The position numbers and the translations under genes are program-made. A stretch of 10,610 bases of DNA from Actinomycetes bacterium (GTDB taxonomy: Bacteria; Actinomycetota; Actinomycetes; Propionibacteriales; Propionibacteriaceae): assembly GCA_023387135.1 (NCBI GenBank), contig JAEWIK010000278.1:1-10610 (forward strand), read 5' to 3'. How positions within the stretch are numbered: the stretch's first letter is position 1; every line of letters begins with the position of its first letter. Below are positions 5,377-10,610 of the stretch, one piece after another. The notes below the pieces were generated by a model. The model was not told the origin of the DNA. It worked only from the letters and a program-made list of their open reading frames with translations, and searched no databases.

Positions 5377-7058
5377 TCACCGCCACCGCCGCCAGGCTCC
5401 CGGCGTCCCGCGGACGACTGGGCGGTTCGCCGTGGGTCTGGGCGCTGGTGGCGGTGGTGCCGGTGGTGTTCCTGGCGGTGTTCTTCGCGTGGCCTGTGGT
5501 GGCTCTGGTGGCGCGCGGCTTCCTCGACGAGGCCGGCCGCGTCGACCTGACGGCGGTGACCGACGTCCTGACGGCGCCGCGCACCTGGCGCATCGTCGGG
5601 CAGACTCTCGCCCAGGCAGTGGCGGCGACGATCGTCGCCGTCCTGTTCGGGGTCCCCGGCGCCTACCTGCTCTACCGGACGCGCTTCCCCGGACGCCGCG
5701 CGCTGCGCGCCGTCGTCGCCGTCCCGTTCGTGCTGCCGACCGTGGTGGTCGGGGTCGCCTTCAGCTCGCTGCTGTCGTCCCGCGGGCCGCTCGGCGTCCT
5801 CGGGCTCCAGGAGTCGTTCGCGGGCATCGTGGCCGCACTGGTGTTCTTCAACTACTCGGTGGTGGTGCGCAGCGTCGGCGCGCTGTGGTCGCGGCTCGAC
5901 CCCCGCGCCGAGGACGCCGCCCGCACGCTGGGTGCATCGCGGTTGCGGGTCTTCTCGACGGTGACGTTGCCCGCGCTCGCTCCGGCCATCGCCTCGGGGG
6001 CGGCGTTGACGTTCCTGTTCTGTGCGACCGCCTTCGGCGTCGTGCTGGTCATGGGCGGGGTCGGCTGGGGGACCATCGAGACAGAGATCTGGTACCAGAC
6101 CACCCAGTTGCTCGACCTGCCGGCCGCGGCCGCCCTGTCGATCCTGCAACTGGTGGTGATAGCGGCGTCCCTGGCCGTCGCTAACCGGGCCCGCGCCCGG
6201 TCTGAACGTGCTCTCACCCTGCGCGGCGGCAGCGTCGACTTCCCGCTGCGTGCCGGTGACTGGCCCGCGGTGGCGGTGACAGCCCTGATCGTGGCGGGCC
6301 TGCTGCTGTTGCCCATGGTGAGCCTGGTGGTCAGGTCCTTCCAGACCCCCGACGGCCTCGGCTGGGCCAACTACGCCGCACTGTCGGGCACTGCCGGCCA
6401 GCTCAACGTCAGCGTGTGGCAGGCGCTGGTGAACTCGCTCGTCACCGCGGCGGCGGCCACGCTGATAGCGCTGACCCTCGGGCTGATGGTCAGTTACCTG
6501 CTGTCCCGGCGTCCGGCGTCGGGGCGCGGCCGCCTGCTGCAACGGGCCGCGGACTCGGCGTTCATGCTGCCCCTCGGAGTGTCGGCGGTCACTGTCGGGT
6601 TCGGCTTCCTCGTGACCTTGAACCGTCCGCCGCTCGACCTCAGGTCGTCGTGGGTGCTGATCCCGATAGCGCAGGCGGTGGTGGCGCTGCCGCTGGTCGT
6701 CCGCACGCTGCTGCCCACGCTGCGGGCCATCGACCCTCGGCTGCACGAGGCGGCGGCCACGCTCGGGGCGTCGCCGCGCCGGGTGGTGCTCACCATCGAC
6801 GCGCCGTTCGCGCTGCGGGGCCTCGGGCTGGCGCTCGGCTTCGCCTTCGCCACCAGCCTCGGCGAGTTCGGGGCGACGAGCTTCCTCGCTCGCCCCGACC
6901 GTCCGACGTTGCCGGTGGTCGTCTACAGGCTGATCAGCAGGCCCGGCGCCGAGAACTTCGGGGCGGCGATGGCGGCCTCGGTCGTGCTGGCGCTGCTCAC
7001 GGGGGTCACGATGGCGCTCGCCGAATGGATAGGTCCCCGAGAGGTGAAACCGTGGTGA
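5373..7058 (+). CDS. thiP: Thiamine ABC transporter permease, two fused membrane domains
   Basis: ATG 5373 overlaps the thiB stop by four bases (ATGA), indicating translational coupling; stop TGA 7056-7058; 561 residues. This is the double-length permease typical of ThiP and of Fe(III) permeases (FbpB/SfuB): each half carries about six membrane segments and one cytoplasmic EAA loop. The loops are visible as 'EDAARTLGASRLRVFSTVTLP' around 180-200 and 'HEAAATLGASPRRVVLTIDAP' around 458-478. The first membrane segment is about 21-47. A link near 271-297 (NRARARSERA... to the next segment) separates the halves. The conserved 'SLGEFGATSFLARPDRPTLP' (495-514) is characteristic of this permease group. 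It forms the translocation channel for thiamine together with ThiB and ThiQ. Iron or other substrates are excluded mainly by the TPP riboswitch and the ThiB-type receptor. Confidence 0.9.
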   Translation: MITATAARLPASRGRLGGSPWVWALVAVVPVVFLAVFFAWPVVALVARGFLDEAGRVDLTAVTDVLTAPRTWRIVGQTLAQAVAATIVAVLFGVPGAYLLYRTRFPGRRALRAVVAVPFVLPTVVVGVAFSSLLSSRGPLGVLGLQESFAGIVAALVFFNYSVVVRSVGALWSRLDPRAEDAARTLGASRLRVFSTVTLPALAPAIASGAALTFLFCATAFGVVLVMGGVGWGTIETEIWYQTTQLLDLPAAAALSILQLVVIAASLAVANRARARSERALTLRGGSVDFPLRAGDWPAVAVTALIVAGLLLLPMVSLVVRSFQTPDGLGWANYAALSGTAGQLNVSVWQALVNSLVTAAAATLIALTLGLMVSYLLSRRPASGRGRLLQRAADSAFMLPLGVSAVTVGFGFLVTLNRPPLDLRSSWVLIPIAQAVVALPLVVRTLLPTLRAIDPRLHEAAATLGASPRRVVLTIDAPFALRGLGLALGFAFATSLGEFGATSFLARPDRPTLPVVVYRLISRPGAENFGAAMAASVVLALLTGVTMALAEWIGPREVKPW

Positions 7059-8095
7059 TCATGGACGGGACTGTGCGCACGACGCGCGAAGGCGTGCCAG
7101 ACGGCCTGGGCGTGTCGCGGGCGACGGTGGCGTACGGCCCGGTGACGGCGGTCGACGACGTGTCGCTCACCGTCGCGCCGGGGGAGATCGTCGCGCTGTT
7201 GGGCGCGTCGGGCTCGGGAAAGTCGTCGCTGCTGCGCGTGATCGCCGGGCTGGAACCGTTGACGTCGGGGACTGTGACGTGGGACGGCGACGACCTGCGC
7301 CAGGTGCCCGTCCACGAACGCGGCTTCGTCATGATGTTCCAGGACGGGCAGCTCTTCCCGCACCACAGCGTCGCCGGCAATGTCGGCTACCCGCTCCACC
7401 GGCTCACCGCCGCGGAACGCAAGGCGCGGGTCGAGGAGTTGCTGGCCCTGGTGGGGCTCGCCGGCTACGGTCCCCGCCCCGTCACTGCCCTGTCGGGCGG
7501 TGAGGCGCAGCGGGTGGCGCTCGCCCGCTCGCTCGCCGCCCGTCCCCGCCTGCTGATGCTCGACGAACCGCTGTCGGCCCTCGACCGCTCGCTGCGCGAG
7601 CATCTGGTCGGGGTCCTCGAACAGACGATGCGCGCCACCCGGACGCCGGGGCTGTACGTCACGCACGACCAGGACGAGGCCTTCGCCATCGCCGACAGGA
7701 TCGCCGTGCTCGATCACGGGCGGTTGCTGCAGGTGGACCCGCCGGCGACCCTCTGGGCGCACCCCGCCGGCGTCGAGGTGGCGGAGTTCCTCGGCTACGG
7801 GCCCTTCCTCGGCCCGGCGCAGGCCCGCGAGCTGGGCTGGGACGGCGCGCGTCCCGGGCTCGTCGGTGTCGGTCCCGACGGGCTCGTGGAGCACGCCGAC
7901 GGCGCGAAGGTGCCCGTCACGTCAGTCCGCAGCGGACGCGGGAGCTACGAGGTGGGAGTCACGTTGCCGGGCGGTGCGCCCGCCGAGCTGAGGACGCCGA
8001 ACCCGCCAGGACCCGAGATCGCCGTCCGTCTCGACCCTCGCGGCTGCGTCCTGATCGACGACGAGAACGGCAGCGAGGAGACCCCCGTCCGATGA
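7055..8095 (+). CDS. thiQ: Thiamine ABC transporter ATP-binding protein
   Basis: GTG 7055 is chosen because it overlaps the thiP stop as GTGA and lies 8 nt after AGAGGTG (7040-7046). GTG 7052 and ATG 7061 are in-frame alternatives. Stop TGA 8093-8095; 346 residues. All ABC ATPase motifs are intact: Walker A GASGSGKS (50-57), Q-loop Q96 in 'MMFQDGQLFPHHSV', signature LSGGE (146-150), Walker B LLMLDE (D170/E171), D-loop SALD and H-loop His204. The roughly 125 residues after the core ATPase include a beta-rich TOBE-like tail ending 'LDPRGCVLIDD'. E. coli ThiQ lacks such an extension, so it resembles the longer ATPases of the iron/spermidine type. In these, the tail can be regulatory; whether it senses anything here is inference. 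It powers uptake through ThiP. Confidence 0.9.
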   Translation: MIMDGTVRTTREGVPDGLGVSRATVAYGPVTAVDDVSLTVAPGEIVALLGASGSGKSSLLRVIAGLEPLTSGTVTWDGDDLRQVPVHERGFVMMFQDGQLFPHHSVAGNVGYPLHRLTAAERKARVEELLALVGLAGYGPRPVTALSGGEAQRVALARSLAARPRLLMLDEPLSALDRSLREHLVGVLEQTMRATRTPGLYVTHDQDEAFAIADRIAVLDHGRLLQVDPPATLWAHPAGVEVAEFLGYGPFLGPAQARELGWDGARPGLVGVGPDGLVEHADGAKVPVTSVRSGRGSYEVGVTLPGGAPAELRTPNPPGPEIAVRLDPRGCVLIDDENGSEETPVR

Positions 8096-8097
8096 CC

Positions 8098-8115
8098 ACG
8101 GCGGCCGCGCGCCGT
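8098..8115 (+). terminator. Hairpin after thiQ, possible terminator
   Basis: ACGGCG (8098-8103) and CGCCGT (8110-8115) form a 6-bp G/C-rich stem with a 6-nt loop, three bases after the thiQ stop. No T-run follows, so termination strength is uncertain; it may mark the end of the thi operon. Confidence 0.4.
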
Positions 8116-8121
8116 CGGCGA

Positions 8122-8150
8122 TTGACGGCCCGACCGGGGGCGGGCACTCT
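8122..8150 (+). promoter_or_regulatory. Possible promoter of the PfkB kinase gene (TTGACG-17-CACTCT)
   Basis: TTGACG (8122-8127) is a near-consensus -35 box. CACTCT (8145-8150), 17 bp further on, keeps the important A at position 2 and T at position 6 but is otherwise weak. The transcript would begin near 8157, before the Shine-Dalgarno at 8172-8176. This suggests the kinase can be expressed separately from the thi genes. Confidence 0.4.
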
Positions 8151-8182
8151 TGGCGCAGAAACTCGATAGCTGGAGGCCCGCA

Positions 8183-9127
8183 GTGCTGGTGGTCTGTCCG
8201 AACCCGACGATCGACCGGCAGGTCATCCTCGCCGAACTCGCGCCGGGCACCGTCCTGCGCGCCAGGGAGAACCAGGCGTTCCCCGCAGGCAAGTCGGTGT
8301 CGGCGGCTCGCGGCTGTCGCGCCAACGGCGCCAGCCCCGAGGTCCACGTGCTGCTGCCCGAGGACGGCTCCGCGTGGTACCTCGACACCCTGCGCGCCGA
8401 GGGGATGAACGTCACCGAGCACCTGTACCCGGGCACCGTCCGCGAGACCATCCTGGTGTACGAGGACTCCCGCCGCGTGACGGTGATCAACGGGACCGGT
8501 GCCGAAGTCGGTGGCGAACGGTGGTACGAGTTCGTCAGGGCGGTGCTCTCGCGCGTCACCCCCGGAGGCTGGGTGGTCTGCAGCGGCAGCTTCCCGCCGG
8601 GGGTCGGCGAGGAAGAGCTGTCGGACTTCGTCTCCCGTGTCTCCCGGATCGGCGGCAAGCTCGCCCTCGACACCGGGCCCAACTGGCTCGCCACCGGCAT
8701 CGCGGCGGGACCCGCGCTGATCTCTCCCAACCTCGCCGAGGCGGAGGCCGTGCTCGCGGGGAACCCCGACGCCGTCGAGCCCACCGACGTGGGGGCCGAC
8801 GCCCTGGAGCGTGCCGAAGCAGCAGCCGCCGCCCTGCGCGAGCGCGGGGTCGAGTACGTCACTGTGACAGCAGGCTCCGCGGGCGTCGCGTGGGCCAGCC
8901 CCGACGGGACCGGCAGGCTCGCGGGCATCGAGGTGGACGTCGTCAACCCGATCGGCGCCGGTGACGCGTTCCTCGGCGGGCTCGTCGCCTGGCTGGAGGT
9001 GGGCTGGGCCTTCCCCGAAGCCGTGCGGTGGGGGATGGCGACCGCCTGCTCCGCGATCAGCCAGTGGTCGCCCGGCGCCGCCTCGGCCGAGGACGCCGCG
9101 CGCTTCCACGCCCGCCTCCATTCCTGA
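8183..9127 (+). CDS. PfkB-family carbohydrate kinase, 1-phosphofructokinase-like
   Basis: GTG 8183 with GGAGG (8172-8176) 6 nt upstream; a TTG at 8150 has no ribosome site. Stop TGA 9125-9127; 314 residues, normal for the family. It should transfer phosphate from ATP to a sugar or sugar phosphate in the cytosol. FruK/tagatose-6-phosphate-kinase landmarks are the opening 'VVCPNPTID' (3-11), 'SGSFPPG' (134-140), 'SPNLAEAE' (181-188) and the PfkB signature 'NPIGAGDAF' (255-263), with D261 the catalytic base and GAG forming the anion hole. The substrate loop, usually AGGKGxNVA in FruK-type kinases, reads PAGKSVSAA (34-42), losing one glycine and the asparagine, so the substrate may not be fructose-1-phosphate. 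No PTS or fructose regulator gene lies beside it. Its place after the thi operon may be chance, though the ribokinase superfamily also contains vitamin-precursor kinases. Confidence 0.82.
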   Translation: MLVVCPNPTIDRQVILAELAPGTVLRARENQAFPAGKSVSAARGCRANGASPEVHVLLPEDGSAWYLDTLRAEGMNVTEHLYPGTVRETILVYEDSRRVTVINGTGAEVGGERWYEFVRAVLSRVTPGGWVVCSGSFPPGVGEEELSDFVSRVSRIGGKLALDTGPNWLATGIAAGPALISPNLAEAEAVLAGNPDAVEPTDVGADALERAEAAAAALRERGVEYVTVTAGSAGVAWASPDGTGRLAGIEVDVVNPIGAGDAFLGGLVAWLEVGWAFPEAVRWGMATACSAISQWSPGAASAEDAARFHARLHS

Positions 9128-9141
9128 GGCTCGTCCCGTCC

Positions 9142-9170
9142 TTGGGAAGTTGCAATTTCAACGGTAGTAT
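9142..9170 (+). promoter_or_regulatory. Promoter of the cysE leader (TTGGGA-17-TAGTAT) with a dyad in the spacer
   Basis: -35 TTGGGA (9142-9147), 17-bp spacer, -10 TAGTAT (9165-9170). ATG 9177 follows the -10 after six bases, so transcription should begin at or next to the A of the start codon. The spacer contains GTTGCAATTTCAAC (9149-9162), a 14-bp inverted repeat with one mismatched pair, placed where a repressor would block polymerase. Its binder is unknown. Confidence 0.6.
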
Positions 9171-9176
9171 CAAGGC

Positions 9177-9245
9177 ATGCGTGTGACCTTCGACGTCGTG
9201 TTCCCCGCCGGGGCTGACTGTCGGCTGTTCTGTTGTCGTCGCTGA
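9177..9245 (+). CDS. Leaderless cysteine-rich upstream ORF (22 residues), putative cysteine attenuator
   Basis: ATG 9177, TGA 9243-9245, 22 residues, beginning MRVTFDVVFP and ending CRLFCCRR. Three of the last eight residues are cysteine, all encoded by TGT, the less used cysteine codon in this window (elsewhere TGC dominates). The start has no Shine-Dalgarno, and the -10 TAGTAT ends six bases before it, the mark of a leaderless mRNA. The ORF lies 82 nt before the serine acetyltransferase start. Short leaderless ORFs with poly-cysteine ends that act as cysteine-responsive attenuators are known upstream of sulfur-assimilation genes in mycobacteria. By analogy, a ribosome slowed at the Cys codons when Cys-tRNA is scarce would change the downstream RNA fold and raise cysE translation. 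The peptide itself probably has no function. The alternative, a chance ORF, is made unlikely by promoter spacing, Cys position and the neighbouring gene. Confidence 0.8.
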   Translation: MRVTFDVVFPAGADCRLFCCRR

Positions 9246-9327
9246 GCTAACGACCCCGCGCTGGTGCGCGCAGGTGACCACGCGTCCCGTGCGCAGCGCA
9301 TCCCCCACGCAACCTGAGAGCTTCTTC
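9246..9327 (+). promoter_or_regulatory. Structured leader between the Cys ORF and cysE
   Basis: Hairpin CGCGC-TGGT-GCGCG (9257-9270) starts 11 bases after the uORF stop; a ribosome stalled at or near the Cys codons would lie just upstream of it. A second small hairpin TGCG-CAG-CGCA (9290-9300) follows. CAGGT (9271-9275) can pair with ACCTG (9312-9316), touching the cysE Shine-Dalgarno GAGAG (9316-9320). No T-run is present, so any control would be on translation or by Rho rather than an intrinsic terminator. The competing folds were found by eye only. Confidence 0.4.
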
Positions 9328-10197
9328 ATGACCACCACTGCTTCACGTCCTTCAGCATCCGGCCCGGCGAACGACCGGGCGCCTCGCGAAGGCACCCCCA
9401 CCCCGTCCCACGACGAGGTCTGGACGAGGATCCGCGCCGAAGCCAGCGCCGAGGCGGTGGCCGAGCCGGCGCTCGCCAGCTTCCTCCACACGGTGATCCT
9501 CGGTCACCAGCACCTGGAGGACGCCCTGAGCTTCCTGCTGTCCAGCAAGCTCGAGAGCTCGACCGTCAGCGCCCTGACGCTGCGCGAGCTGATCGACCAC
9601 GCGCTGGCGGACGACAGATCCATAGGCATCGCGGTGCGGGAAGACCTGCGCGCCGTGCTGTCCCGCGACCCGGCCACCCGCGGCTACTCGCAGCCGCTGC
9701 TCTACTTCAAGGGCTTCCACGCGCTGCAGGCGTACCGGATCGCCCACTACTACTGGTTGCAGGGACGCACGGCGATGGCCCTCTACCTGCAGAGCAGGAT
9801 CTCGGAGGTGTTCGCCGTCGACATCCACCCCGGTGCGCGCATCGGCAAGGGCATCATGTTCGACCACGCCACCTCGGTGGTGATCGGCGAGACCGCCGTC
9901 GTCGAGGACGACTTCTCCATGCTCCACGAGGTCACCCTCGGAGGAACCGGCAAGGTCGGTGGCGACAGGCATCCCAAGATCGGACGCGGGGTGATGATCG
10001 GCGCCGGCGCCAAGGTGCTCGGCAACATCACCGTGGGCGAGGGTGCGAGGATCGGCGCCGGCAGCGTCGTGCTGGAGGACGTCCCCGCGTACACGACGGT
10101 GGCAGGCGTCCCGGCCCGTCCGGTCAATTACCCGCTGCACGGCTTGCCGGCTCCCGACCTCGACGACCTCGACGAGCGGTTCCGGCGGCCTCGCTGA
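9328..10197 (+). CDS. cysE: Serine O-acetyltransferase, long form with N-terminal SATase domain
   Basis: ATG 9328 is preferred, with GAGAG (9316-9320) 7 nt before it; an in-frame GTG 9274 has no ribosome site. Stop TGA 10195-10197; 289 residues. It acetylates L-serine with acetyl-CoA to O-acetylserine, the first step of cysteine synthesis. A Ser/Pro-rich N-terminal tail (about 1-27) precedes the helical SATase_N domain (about 29-130; 'VWTRIRAEA', 'EPALASFLHTVIL', 'PLLYFKGFHALQAYRIAH'), then a left-handed beta-helix of hexapeptide repeats with catalytic-site motifs 'VDIHPGARIGKGIMFDHATS' (Asp165, His180), 'VTLGGTGKVGGDRHPKIG' and 'GAGAKVLGNI'. It resembles proteobacterial and plant CysE, whereas many actinobacteria carry a short form without this N-terminal domain. 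The end (ERFRRPR) lacks the C-terminal isoleucine that docks into CysK in E. coli. The protein has no cysteine. No cysK gene is adjacent in the window. Confidence 0.94.
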   Translation: MTTTASRPSASGPANDRAPREGTPTPSHDEVWTRIRAEASAEAVAEPALASFLHTVILGHQHLEDALSFLLSSKLESSTVSALTLRELIDHALADDRSIGIAVREDLRAVLSRDPATRGYSQPLLYFKGFHALQAYRIAHYYWLQGRTAMALYLQSRISEVFAVDIHPGARIGKGIMFDHATSVVIGETAVVEDDFSMLHEVTLGGTGKVGGDRHPKIGRGVMIGAGAKVLGNITVGEGARIGAGSVVLEDVPAYTTVAGVPARPVNYPLHGLPAPDLDDLDERFRRPR

Positions 10198-10214
10198 CCG
10201 GGTGACCCAGGGTC
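10196..10214. terminator. Hairpin between convergent cysE and DNA ligase genes
   Basis: GACCGGG (10196-10202) pairs with CCC (10206-10208) and GGTC (10211-10214) around a TGA loop, with a two-base bulge, giving a 7-bp stem in the short gap between two convergent stops. There is no T-run. A bidirectional terminator is plausible but weak. Confidence 0.35.
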
Positions 10215-10215
10215 G

Positions 10216-10610
10216 TCAGCGCGCGAAACCCCTGACGGTGTCGATGGTGTCCGCCTCGTCGGCCGACTTGTCGTCCCGGTAGCGGACGACCCGCGCGAAG
10301 CGGAGCGCCATCCCGCCCGGATAGCGCGTCGAGCGCTGGATGCCGTCGAAGGCGATCTCGACCACCTGCTCCGGGCGGACCCTGACCACCCAGCCGTCGT
10401 CGCCGGTCTTGAGTTCCTGGAAGCGCTCGGTCTGCCAGGCGAGCATCTCGTCGGTCATGCCCTTGAAGGTCTTGCCGAGCATGACGAAACCGCCGGTGGC
10501 CGGGTCGCGGGCGCCGAGGTGGATGTTCGAGAGCGTGCCCTTGCGGCGTCCGCTGCCCCACTCGACCGCCAGCACCACGAGGTCGAGGGTGTGGACGGGC
10601 TTGACCTTCA
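10216..10610 (-). CDS. ATP-dependent DNA ligase, C-terminal part (start outside window)
   Basis: Stop at 10216-10218 on the minus strand; the frame stays open to the right edge, so about 130 C-terminal residues are visible. The first complete codons read '[18 protein letters not shown]', matching nucleotidyltransferase motif V (K-x-K), whose lysines contact the AMP phosphate. The OB-fold domain follows: '[13 protein letters not shown]', '[19 protein letters not shown]', '[17 protein letters not shown]', '[19 protein letters not shown]', and 'ADTIDTVR' near the end. This tail is characteristic of the actinobacterial LigB-type, ATP-dependent ligases related to eukaryotic DNA ligase I, which seal nicks in repair in addition to the essential NAD-dependent LigA. 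It converges with cysE across an 18-bp gap. A GTG at 10578 is internal, not a start. Confidence 0.92.
   Translation of the reverse strand, partial: KVKPVHTLDLVVLAVEWGSGRRKGTLSNIHLGARDPATGGFVMLGKTFKGMTDEMLAWQTERFQELKTGDDGWVVRVRPEQVVEIAFDGIQRSTRYPGGMALRFARVVRYRDDKSADEADTIDTVRGFAR

Noticed and set aside
5034..6746. Long minus-strand open frame opposite thiB/thiP
   Set aside because: Translation is Arg/Gln/His-rich and matches nothing; the plus strand carries coherent transporter genes with coupled stops and starts.
9274..9327. GTG 9274 as the cysE start
   Set aside because: No Shine-Dalgarno precedes it, the added residues are not family-like, and ATG 9328 has GAGAG at a good distance.
1..10610. 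CRISPR array, tRNA, insertion sequence or prophage boundary
   Set aside because: No regularly spaced direct repeats, no cloverleaf sequence, no transposase or integrase and no terminal inverted repeats were found on reading both strands.

Overview
The window is chromosomal DNA of a high-GC Gram-positive bacterium (Actinomycetota). Signs of this are strongly G/C-biased third codon positions, frequent GTG starts, two transcripts that look leaderless (a TANNNT -10 box 6-7 nt before an ATG/GTG), a lipoprotein-type solute-binding protein, and an ATP-dependent DNA ligase of the actinobacterial LigB type. The family or genus cannot be fixed from sequence alone. No phage, transposon, CRISPR array, tRNA or rRNA was seen; the gene order is dense and ordinary, and most of the interest is in the non-coding leaders and very small genes.

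Layout. (1) 1-629: C-terminal part of a PQQ-type beta-propeller protein, followed by a short palindrome. (2) 630-1189: a small-gene region. Two 13-bp operator-like sequences, exact reverse complements of each other, flank and overlap a good promoter. This drives a 40-residue ORF (816-938) with a perfect Shine-Dalgarno. Then comes an apparently leaderless 70-residue excisionase/MerR-like helix-turn-helix protein with a Lys/Arg tail. (3) 1270-2508: ferredoxin-reductase-type FAD/NAD oxidoreductase, converging on (4) 4105-2513 (minus): a HerA-like DUF853 ATPase. (5) 4149-8095: a thiamine uptake operon led by a TPP riboswitch, thiB-thiP-thiQ, with ATGA and GTGA four-base overlaps coupling the three genes. 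(6) 8183-9127: a PfkB-family sugar kinase with its own likely promoter. (7) 9142-10197: a long-form serine acetyltransferase (cysE) preceded by a 22-codon leaderless upstream ORF ending Cys-Arg-Leu-Phe-Cys-Cys-Arg-Arg, a probable cysteine-responsive attenuator. (8) 10610-10216 (minus): C-terminal end of an ATP-dependent DNA ligase.

How it works together. The thi operon should be switched off by TPP. I can draw a translational switch in which the aptamer's 3' strand (GGAGGG, 4237-4242) and the Shine-Dalgarno (GGAGG, 4284-4288) compete for the same CCCTCC (4272-4277). The cysE transcript should be governed by charging of cysteine tRNA at the poly-Cys leader. The window thus holds two independent nutrient-sensing RNA leaders within about 5 kb, plus an undescribed operator/small-protein pair near the left end. 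The strongest candidates for something new are the Cys leader with a dyad in its promoter (9142-9327) and the twin-operator small ORF (729-938).
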